Of a DNA stretch of 64,000 bases, positions 53,834 through 60,217 are shown one piece after another. Where the stretch lies: assembly GCA_949289305.1 (NCBI GenBank), contig CASENB010000029.1, positions 120,059-184,058 on the forward strand. The letters run 5' to 3'. A program made the position numbers and the translations under genes. The notes under the pieces are model-generated. The model saw only the letters and a list, made by a program, of their open reading frames with translations. It did no database searches and was not told the origin of the DNA. This DNA comes from an uncultured Spirochaetales bacterium. Lineage in GTDB: Bacteria > Spirochaetota > Spirochaetia > Sphaerochaetales > Sphaerochaetaceae. Numbering within the stretch: the stretch's first letter is position 1; every line of letters begins with the position of its first letter.

Positions 53834-55338
53834 TGAAGAAAAGAATTTTTGCTTTAGCTTTCACGCTTGTTTTAGCCATTCCTCTTCTATTTGCGACGGA
53901 GCTTACTACAATAGAGGAGCTTGACGGAAAGAATATTGGAGTACAGACTGCAGTCCTTTATGAGGAGCTTATTCAGGACAGAGTTCCAAATGCGACTTTC
54001 CAGTACTATACGATGCCTAACGACATGATCCTTGCATTAACAAGCGGAAAAGTGGACGCATATCTGATCGAAGAGGTAAGCTATGGCGTTCAAAAGAAGA
54101 ACCATCCTGAGCTTGAAGTTCTTGACGAGGTCGCAGGGTATATAAACGCTACGTGTATCATCGGTAATAATGAGCGTCAGGACCGTCTTTTAAGCGAATT
54201 AAACGCATTTATTGCTGAAAGCAATGAAAACGGACTTCTTGATGAGCTTTACGACTATTGGATTACTGATTTCGATCCTATAAATGACACTTGCGATGTT
54301 TCAGGATTCACTGGAGAAAACGGAACGATTGCAGTTGCCGTCGAAGGAGGATACGAGCCGTTCTCTTTTATCAGCAATGGCAATATTTCGGGATTTGACG
54401 TTGACTTCATCTGCCGTTTTGCCCGTGCTTACGGTTATACTCCAGTATTTTATGAAGTCCCGTTTGAAGCTATTGCACCTGGAGTTGAAACAGGTAAATA
54501 CGACATTGGAATGAACATCGTTGTAAGCGAAGAGAGAAACGAGACAGGAACACTATCAGATGTTTATTATCGTACTCCAATCAGACTTGTAATCCTCGGG
54601 GAAGATGAAAGCGGAGCATCGTTCTTCGATAGTCTTAAAGACAGTTTCTATAAGACTTTCATCAGGGAAAACAGATGGGTTCTGTTTGCCCAAGGTGCTG
54701 GAATAACGATTTTGATTACTCTGACGTCAATTATTGCAGGAACCGTTCTTGGCTTCTTAGTATTTATGTTATGTCGTAAGGGTAGGAAAGTTCCTAATAC
54801 GATTACGAACTTCTTCTTATGGCTTATCCATGGGATGCCTACGGTTCTTTTGCTGATGATCCTCTACTATATCGTATTCGGTTCGTCTAGGCTTAGCGGC
54901 ACATGGGTGTCTGTGGTAGGATTTTCCTTGATGTTCGCTTGCTCCATGATCGATATGCTCCGTGTCGGATGCAATGCAATCGGAAGAGGGCAGTTCGAGG
55001 CATCCACGGCGTTAGGATATACAGAGCATCAGAGCTTCTTTAAAATAATTCTTCCACAGGCCGCGCAGCACTTCCTGCCTCTTTATAAGAACGAAGTCGT
55101 AACTCTTATTAAAGAGACGTCTGTTGTAGGATATATTGCGGTTCTTGATCTGACGAAGATAAGCGATCTAGTCAGAAGCAGAACGTATGAGGCGTTCTTC
55201 CCTCTGATTGTCACAGCAATAATGTACTTTATAATTTCTGCTATTCTTACGAAGATCGTAGGGGCTGTAGAGAACTCAATCGATCCAAGACGAAGAAAGA
55301 AAGACAAGATCCTAAAGGGAATTGTGGAAAAAGATTGA
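53833..55338 (+). CDS. Fused amino-acid substrate-binding/permease protein with swapped binding lobes
   Basis: A 501-residue protein: signal peptide (residues 1-21), then a C-lobe-type segment of an SBP_bac_3 domain (TIEELDGKNIGVQTAVLYEE to LLDELYDYW), then an N-lobe-type segment (VAVEGGYEPFSFISNG, GFDVDFICRFARAYG), then a HisM/GlnP-type permease with five or so helices and the EAA loop EASTALGYTEHQSFFKIILP. The normal SBP order is N-lobe first. The binding domain tethers the sugar or amino acid (probably a polar amino acid) directly to the channel. Translation is coupled to the ATPase. Confidence 0.85.
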   Translation: MKKRIFALAFTLVLAIPLLFATELTTIEELDGKNIGVQTAVLYEELIQDRVPNATFQYYTMPNDMILALTSGKVDAYLIEEVSYGVQKKNHPELEVLDEVAGYINATCIIGNNERQDRLLSELNAFIAESNENGLLDELYDYWITDFDPINDTCDVSGFTGENGTIAVAVEGGYEPFSFISNGNISGFDVDFICRFARAYGYTPVFYEVPFEAIAPGVETGKYDIGMNIVVSEERNETGTLSDVYYRTPIRLVILGEDESGASFFDSLKDSFYKTFIRENRWVLFAQGAGITILITLTSIIAGTVLGFLVFMLCRKGRKVPNTITNFFLWLIHGMPTVLLLMILYYIVFGSSRLSGTWVSVVGFSLMFACSMIDMLRVGCNAIGRGQFEASTALGYTEHQSFFKIILPQAAQHFLPLYKNEVVTLIKETSVVGYIAVLDLTKISDLVRSRTYEAFFPLIVTAIMYFIISAILTKIVGAVENSIDPRRRKKDKILKGIVEKD

Positions 55339-55344
55339 CTTAAA

Positions 55345-55370
55345 GGCCGTCCGTATGGGCGGTCTATTTT
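55345..55370 (+). terminator. Terminator of the amino-acid ABC operon
   Basis: GGCCGTCC pairs with GGGCGGTC (8 bp with two G-U) around GTAT, then TATTTT. It lies 7 bases past the stop. Confidence 0.75.
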
Positions 55371-55410
55371 ACTATCTCAGAAGTAAAGTAATAGCGAAAA
55401 AATACAGAAA

Positions 55411-55436
55411 AAAAAGAGCGCCGATCATGACGCTCT
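55411..55436 (-). terminator. Minus-strand terminator with no obvious gene
   Basis: On the minus strand, AGAGCG pairs with CGCTCT around 10 bases, followed by a run of T (the A-run 55407-55415 on plus). No minus-strand gene ends here, so a small antisense transcript or a bidirectional boundary is possible. Confidence 0.5.
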
Positions 55437-55447
55437 CTATCTTCAAA

Positions 55448-55524
55448 GTGTGTTGTACTCATTTAATGATACAAATGGGCTAAAATTGTGCATATTGGCT
55501 AAGTCTTCGGTAATAAGAATAAGG
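55448..55524 (+). repeat. Imperfect direct repeat, copy 1 (upstream of the Abi gene)
   Basis: About 75 bases that match copy 2 (56706-56783) at both ends: CATTTAATGATACA near the left and GGCTAAGTCTTCGG..ATAAGA near the right. The two copies flank the Abi locus, like duplicated ends of an insertion or remnants of one gene. Confidence 0.5.
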
Positions 55525-55641
55525 ACTCTTGAACGTTTGATGCAAAATATCAAGAGTGTGTTTATATTTAAGTGGTGCTGTGAGATTAGATGATAAGTTA
55601 TCGTCGTTTTATCTGGCCAATTGGTTAAAAGTATTGTATAT

Positions 55642-55647
55642 TATAAT
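55642..55647 (+). promoter_or_regulatory. -10 box of the Abi RNA/gene
   Basis: A perfect TATAAT, preceded by TTGGTT (55621-55626) at a short 15-base spacing. Transcription would begin near 55654, at the first base pair of the RNA structure. Confidence 0.5.
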
Positions 55648-55654
55648 TGAAAGC

Positions 55655-55700
55655 GCCCGCCAAGGTTAAGGCTTAGCCTCCTCAAATCGGTGGGCCAGTC
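55655..55700 (+). ncRNA. Candidate abiF-type structured RNA upstream of the Abi gene
   Basis: GCCCGCC (55655-55661) pairs with GGTGGGC (55689-55695) in a 7-bp outer stem. Inside, GGTTAA and TTAGCC form a 6-bp hairpin around GGC. A single-stranded TCCTCAAATC joins the two. It lies immediately before the ATG of an Abi_2 gene, the location of the abiF RNA motif known from comparative genomics. Such RNAs are thought to act with or against the Abi protein. I could not compare it with the published consensus. Confidence 0.65.
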
Positions 55701-55708
55701 GTTTTATT

Positions 55709-56659
55709 ATGCCAGCAAAGAAAGCATTTGATAAACCAGCCTTAACTATAGAACAACAGATTGAGCTTCTAGAAAGCCGAGGGTTGCATATAGAAGACAA
55801 GGCCTTTGCATATAAAGTTTTATCGAATGTAAATTATTATCACCTGGAAGGCTATTGGTATTCTTTTTATGATAAAAACAAAGCATGTCACCAATTTTAT
55901 ACTGATGTAACTTTCTCTCAGATTGTCAGATATTTTGAATTTGACAATGATCTTAGGATGCTTTTATTTTCCGCTATATCAAGAATAGAACTTTCATTTA
56001 GAACACGTTTTATATATGAACTAGCCACGGAATATGGAGCATTTCCTCTTAAAAAGGAAAATTTTAATTTTAAGACAGAATCTTCCTGGTTAAAGTCTTA
56101 TGGAAAACTATTAGATGATATTAGTCATTCAAAGGAAGAATATATTAACCATTATCAGAACACATATGAGGAGGAAATTCCTCCTATTTGGATAATGGGG
56201 GAACTGATGACTTTTGGAGAACTTTCAACGTGGTATGATAAATTCTTTAGAAGTCAAATTAGAAAGAGGATTTCTCTTTTTTATGGACTTCAGCCAGAAG
56301 TTCTGACTTCGTGGTTGCGTGTATTATCTTCAATAAGAAATATTTGTGCTCATCATGATAGGTTATGGAATAAAATCCTGCCTTTTGAAATCGTAATTCC
56401 AAAACAGATTGCGGATAGTAGATTTAAGACATTGTTTGTGGTACGTGATGATACAGCATTCAATTCTAGGCGAATTTATAATCCATTGATTGCTATGCAA
56501 TATCTATTGAATCAGATTGATCTTGAAAATGATAAAAATAGTTTTCTTAAAGAAATAGCCTCTTTAATAGAGAAATATCATATTGAAAATTATAAGCGCA
56601 TGGGAATGCCTTTCCCTTTAGATATTATAATTTCTCAATTAGAAAAGAATCCCACATAA
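55709..56659 (+). CDS. abiF: Abi_2 (AbiD/AbiF) family abortive-infection protein
   Basis: A 316-residue protein of the Abi_2 family: SNVNYYHLEGYWYSFYD near residue 50, RYFEFDNDLRMLLFSAISRIELSFRT, and the HEPN RNase motif RNICAH (Arg210 to His215, Rx4H) followed by HDRLWN. HEPN proteins cleave RNA to halt growth on phage attack. No ribosome site is visible; the RNA structure ends 13 bases before the ATG. Nothing in it looks broken. Flanking repeats suggest it moved in as a unit. Confidence 0.9.
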   Translation: MPAKKAFDKPALTIEQQIELLESRGLHIEDKAFAYKVLSNVNYYHLEGYWYSFYDKNKACHQFYTDVTFSQIVRYFEFDNDLRMLLFSAISRIELSFRTRFIYELATEYGAFPLKKENFNFKTESSWLKSYGKLLDDISHSKEEYINHYQNTYEEEIPPIWIMGELMTFGELSTWYDKFFRSQIRKRISLFYGLQPEVLTSWLRVLSSIRNICAHHDRLWNKILPFEIVIPKQIADSRFKTLFVVRDDTAFNSRRIYNPLIAMQYLLNQIDLENDKNSFLKEIASLIEKYHIENYKRMGMPFPLDIIISQLEKNPT

Positions 56660-56705
56660 AATCGTAAAGAATAAAAAAGTTTTGTAGTGAGTTTAATAAG
56701 TAAAA

Positions 56706-56783
56706 TTGTGTTTACTCACATTTAATGATACAGAATTGCAAAACTTCTGGTGGTGTAGCTAAATCTTCGGGATAAGAGTATGG
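56706..56783 (+). repeat. Imperfect direct repeat, copy 2 (downstream of the Abi gene)
   Basis: Matches copy 1 and, over its last 28 bases (GGTGTAGCTAAATCTTCGGGATAA), a shorter third copy at 58188-58216. Read in one frame it encodes TSGGVAKSSG and a stop, perhaps the decayed tail of a mobile-element gene. Confidence 0.5.
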
Positions 56784-56996
56784 ATGTCATATTTAGTTGG
56801 TGATAATATTTTCAAACAAACTGACAATAGTAATTGTTACCAGCTAACAAGCCTAGGACAAATGCTTAAGCAGAATTGTCTTAATTATGACAAAGGCTTA
56901 AATGAATGCGAAAGAGTTTTGGTTTTCGAGAATCTTCAAAAAGCTGAATTAATGGAAGCTATAACAGAAAAAGAACTTGATGAAATATTTAAATAA
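56784..56996 (+). CDS. Small hypothetical protein after the Abi gene
   Basis: A 70-residue acidic protein with two Cys (NSNCYQLTSLGQMLKQNC) and a helical C-terminus (ELMEAITEKELDEIF). No family was recognised. It begins directly after repeat copy 2, without a clear ribosome site. It might be a fragment or a small accessory protein of the Abi locus; I cannot tell which. Confidence 0.35.
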   Translation: MSYLVGDNIFKQTDNSNCYQLTSLGQMLKQNCLNYDKGLNECERVLVFENLQKAELMEAITEKELDEIFK

Positions 56997-57095
56997 GGCA
57001 ATTTTGTTCTTGATTGTTCTTTTGATACGGATAATTGGTAGCTGTTAACAAGATGTACTAATAGGTTGATGACACCTGTTGCTTCGAGATTCATG

Positions 57096-57361
57096 TTATT
57101 TTGCTGGGCCTATCAGGTCATTTTCCCATAAGGCTTCAAATGTATTTGCAGCTCCACTATGTTCAACTATCTTTCCATTCTCAACTTTATCTATATCAAC
57201 ACCGGATATCTTTATCTTTTCGCCATTAGCTTTGATTCCAAGCCAGTCGTCCTAGAAAGTCCCCTCCATAATGAATTCAGATATTACAAACTCTCCGTCT
57301 TCAAACTGTCTTAGTATCTTCATCTTATGATCGGGGTAGGTGTTGCGTATCGCTTACAGGG
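57096..57361 (-). pseudogene. SnoaL-like ester-cyclase fragment with an in-frame stop
   Basis: Reading the minus strand from about 57361 gives AIRNTYPDHKMKILRQFEDG, then GTF-stop (TAG, 57252-57254)-DDWLGIKANG, GVDIDKVENGKIVEHSGAAN and TFEALWENDLI to a TAA. The text matches the C-terminal half of SnoaL-type ester cyclases. The N-terminal half is missing, and one internal stop remains. It overlaps the next fragment on the other strand. Confidence 0.6.
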
Positions 57362-57532
57362 ACGGCTGAAGTCATAACAGATAAGAAGACACTTAATGAG
57401 TTCTGGCAGGATTTCTTCATTTACTATTTCCCTGATGGCCCTGAAGACAAGAATTACTGTCTCATAAGATTTAAAAGCAAAAACGTTGTTATGTGGATTG
57501 ATAGGAAACATATAGAATTTGATATTCTATAG
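57353..57532 (+). pseudogene. Pyridoxamine-5'-phosphate-oxidase-like (general stress protein) C-terminal fragment
   Basis: The open frame reads GTAEVITDKKTLNEFWQDFF, YYFPDGPEDKNYCLIRFKSK, VVMWIDRKHIEFDI and TAG, about 59 codons. This is the end of a flavin-binding general-stress-type split barrel; the FMN-binding N-terminus is absent. It begins exactly where the oppositely oriented SnoaL fragment starts, marking a rearrangement junction near 57350. Confidence 0.55.
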
Positions 57533-57561
57533 AACAGCTAACACAAATAGGTATAAAGAAA

Positions 57562-58107
57562 ATGTTTAATGATGGAAGAAGCCGCAAAGTAATATTTTTA
57601 GCTCATTGTTTTCTTAATCAGAATGCAATCTCTGATGGTACAGCTGATTATCCTACAGCGCACCGTCCTCTTGTAGATTTCCTTTTAGATCACAATATCT
57701 CAATCTTTCAGATGCCGTGTCCGGAGTTTATCTATCTCGGCTTGGATAGAGGAAACATACATGGAGCGGAGTCTCCTGTAACTGTCGAGAATACGAGAAT
57801 CAGAAGGGAGATGCAAAAAGCCGAGAGTGACAGAAAACTCGATAGCTTTGCTGATTATGTCGTCAGCCAGGCAAAAGAATATATTGCAAATGGTTTTGAA
57901 GTTCTTGCCATAGTTGGAGCAAACAGGTCTCCGAACTGCGGTGTGGATACCACTTCTGATGATAATGAGGAAATACAAGGCATAGGTCTTTTTATAGATA
58001 AGTTATCAAATCGGTTTGAAGAGAGTAACATAAGCATCCCGTTTATCGGACTGAAGGCCGCTGACGACTTTTCTATTAAGTTCAATACGATTGTTTCAAA
58101 AGACTGA
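57562..58107 (+). CDS. TudS-related (CD3072-type) putative desulfidase
   Basis: A 181-residue protein with the start FLAHCFLNQNAISDGTADYP (first Cys and Asn), MPCPEFIYLGLDR and VGANRSPNCGVDTT with the last Cys: the three-cysteine pattern of TudS/DUF523-related proteins, [4Fe-4S]-dependent desulfidases of thiouracil. The exact substrate is unknown. It lies 29 bases after the oxidase fragment. Confidence 0.7.
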   Translation: MFNDGRSRKVIFLAHCFLNQNAISDGTADYPTAHRPLVDFLLDHNISIFQMPCPEFIYLGLDRGNIHGAESPVTVENTRIRREMQKAESDRKLDSFADYVVSQAKEYIANGFEVLAIVGANRSPNCGVDTTSDDNEEIQGIGLFIDKLSNRFEESNISIPFIGLKAADDFSIKFNTIVSKD

Positions 58108-58187
58108 TTAGACAATAAAACTGCATTTCTTGTTTGGAATCAAACAATTCGGTAAAACTCTATACTATTGGACGGAGCGAAAAGAGG

Positions 58188-58216
58188 TGTGGCTAAAATT
58201 TCGGGGATAAATTGAA
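58188..58216 (+). repeat. Third, short copy of the Abi-flanking repeat
   Basis: GGTGTGGCTAAAATTTCGGGG plus GATAAATTGA matches the right end of copy 2. It follows the TudS-like gene, so the repeat marks both ends of the gene-fragment patch. Confidence 0.4.
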
Positions 58217-58401
58217 GAGAATGCTGGGGATGCTCGAAAACGGCCATTCAAGCCTTCATTTTAGGGCGAATTTCCATACAGCTGTGTTTGCTAGTACATT
58301 TTATAACTCTTTATATCTAAATAAAATAAGGAAGCGATTTCTTGAATGACCGTTCCTTACTCTCAAGAAAAAGGCTTTGTATCACCTTTTATGTACAAAT
58401 A

Positions 58402-58475
58402 TGACCCCGAGCAGATTCGAACTGCTGACCTTCCGCTTAGGAGGCGGACGCTCTATCCAGCTGAGCTACGGGATC
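58402..58475 (-). tRNA. tRNA-Arg (anticodon CCU)
   Basis: A 74-base cloverleaf on the minus strand: acceptor GATCCCG/CGGGGTC, D arm GCTC...GAGC, anticodon stem TCCGC/GCGGA with loop CTCCTAA (anticodon CCT), TpsiC arm GCAGATTCG-type with TTCGAAT. CCA is not encoded. AGG is a common Arg codon here. Accessory DNA lies immediately beside it, consistent with tRNA-associated integration. Confidence 0.93.
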
Positions 58476-58663
58476 ATGCCCAATTATGATAGATAATTTA
58501 TACAACAAATTCAATATCTAATTCTCGTCTTTTTTGGTTTTAAAATTATCAAGAGTGCAAATGCTTGCAGAAAACTTAATAATATGTTTATCTTGCAATA
58601 GAATGTATGGCGTTAAATGTATTTAATTATATACATAGACATAACAAATAGCTGGAGGACGGT

Positions 58664-59641
58664 ATGAGTAATGTAAGGCCGAGTGATATGAAAAGAATTG
58701 ACAGCTTAGAGCTTGCTAATGCTTTTATATCAAAAGAGATTGAAAACATTAAGAAACAGGTGGGGGATGGTAAAGTCCTACTAGCTCTTTCAGGTGGAGT
58801 TGACTCTTCTGTTGTAGCAGCTCTTTTAATTAAGGCGATTGGTAAGAACCTTGTATGCGTACACGTAAATCATGGGCTGCTGAGAAAGGGAGAGCCTGAA
58901 CAGGTTGTAAAGGTGTTCAGAGACGAAATGGATGCCAATTTGATCTATGTTGATGCTGTTGATCGCTTCTTAGATAAGCTTAGCGGAATTACAGATCCTG
59001 AACAGAAGAGAAAGATAATCGGCGCTGAGTTCATCAGGGTTTTTGAAGAGGAAGCTAGAAAACTAGACGGAATCGGATTCCTTGCACAGGGAACTATCTA
59101 TCCTGATATCCTGGAAAGCGACGGGGTAAAGGCACACCATAACGTAGGTGGGCTTCCTGAAGATTTAAAGTTTGAATTAGTAGAACCTTTGAAGTTCTTG
59201 TTCAAAGATGAAGTTAGAGTCGTAGGAAAGGCCTTAGGCCTTCCAGATAATATGGTATACCGTCAGCCATTCCCAGGCCCTGGGCTTGGAGTAAGATGTC
59301 TTGGTGCAATTACAAGAGATCGTCTTGAATGCGTAAGAGAAAGCGATGCGATACTAAGGGAAGAGTTTGCCAATAATGGACTAGAAGGAAAGGTTTGGCA
59401 GTACTTTACTGTAGTTCCTGATTTTAAATCTACAGGGGTTAGGGATGGAAAGAGGTCTTATGAATATCCTGTCATCATAAGAGCTGTAAATACAAAAGAC
59501 GCTATGAGCGCAACTGTTGAAAACATTTCATTTGAGCTCTTATCTCATATTACCGACAGAATTCTGAAGGAAGTGAAAGGGGTAAACAGAGTCCTTTATG
59601 ATATGACTCCAAAACCTGTTGGAACGATTGAGTGGGAATGA
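58664..59641 (+). CDS. guaA: GMP synthase, ATP-pyrophosphatase and dimerisation subunit
   Basis: A 325-residue protein: ATP-PPase P-loop LALSGGVDSSVVAALL (residues 40-55), HVNHGLLRKGE, LAQGTIYPD, the PFPGPGLGVRCLG linker and the C-terminal PKPVGTIEWE. It adenylates XMP and amidates it to GMP. The glutamine-amidotransferase domain (about 190-200 residues) that normally precedes this in one chain is missing; ATG 58664 has its own TGGAGGA site. A separate glutaminase, as in archaea, or free ammonia may supply nitrogen. It ends at a terminator. Confidence 0.93.
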   Translation: MSNVRPSDMKRIDSLELANAFISKEIENIKKQVGDGKVLLALSGGVDSSVVAALLIKAIGKNLVCVHVNHGLLRKGEPEQVVKVFRDEMDANLIYVDAVDRFLDKLSGITDPEQKRKIIGAEFIRVFEEEARKLDGIGFLAQGTIYPDILESDGVKAHHNVGGLPEDLKFELVEPLKFLFKDEVRVVGKALGLPDNMVYRQPFPGPGLGVRCLGAITRDRLECVRESDAILREEFANNGLEGKVWQYFTVVPDFKSTGVRDGKRSYEYPVIIRAVNTKDAMSATVENISFELLSHITDRILKEVKGVNRVLYDMTPKPVGTIEWE

Positions 59642-59674
59642 TAATTATTTTTAATATAAGTAATTAGATAAAAC

Positions 59675-59720
59675 AAAATCGCTATAGATAATGACAATAT
59701 CTGTAGCGATTTTATATTTT
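59675..59720 (+). terminator. Terminator of the GMP synthase gene
   Basis: AAAATCGCTA pairs with TAGCGATTTT (10 bp) with an inner AGATA/TATCT extension, then ATATTTT. It lies 33 bases past the stop. Confidence 0.85.
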
Positions 59721-60217
59721 ATGGCAGTTATCACTATTATTAGACAGCTTATAGAAATGTTGTGAAAAATCTGTTGGTTTGCCAGTGTGATGGAAGCAAC
59801 GGAATCAGAATAAGATGATGGTTGGAAGCCGTTCAGAAGGGCTCTATCTTACTCTTGGAAGCTGTTCATGCTGCAAGCATGGAACTGCATCTTACCAAGG
59901 AGGCTTCACATATTGTTCGGAATATGTCGATGAAGCAGTATCTGTTATTGAGGCATTCTTCTTAGATAATCTCTGATGATGTATCAGATAGGTATGAGTA
60001 TATACATTCTTTCGGGTTTCCTTCTATTTCAGTAGAAGTTTCTGCGATATATTAATTGTGGTTCATTATTTATCTCAGTGCATACTAATAAAATATGTTC
60101 TGTTGCGGTTGACCTGCAATTCACTTAGTTGCCTTGAAAGCTGACAGTTTTCTTTGCTATCATTTTGTAAATCTGATAAAGACCTTCACACGTCTCTGAT
60201 TTTGTAGGAGAAAAAAA
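59721..60217. other. Intergenic region with a possible 53-codon Cys-rich ORF
   Basis: About 500 bases. An ORF at 59815-59976 (ATG, no good ribosome site) encodes a short peptide with a cysteine cluster (LGSCSCCKHGTASYQGG) and an acidic tail; it may be a gene fragment. The last 150 bases should hold the promoter of the protease. AGGAGA precedes ATG 60218. Confidence 0.35.
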
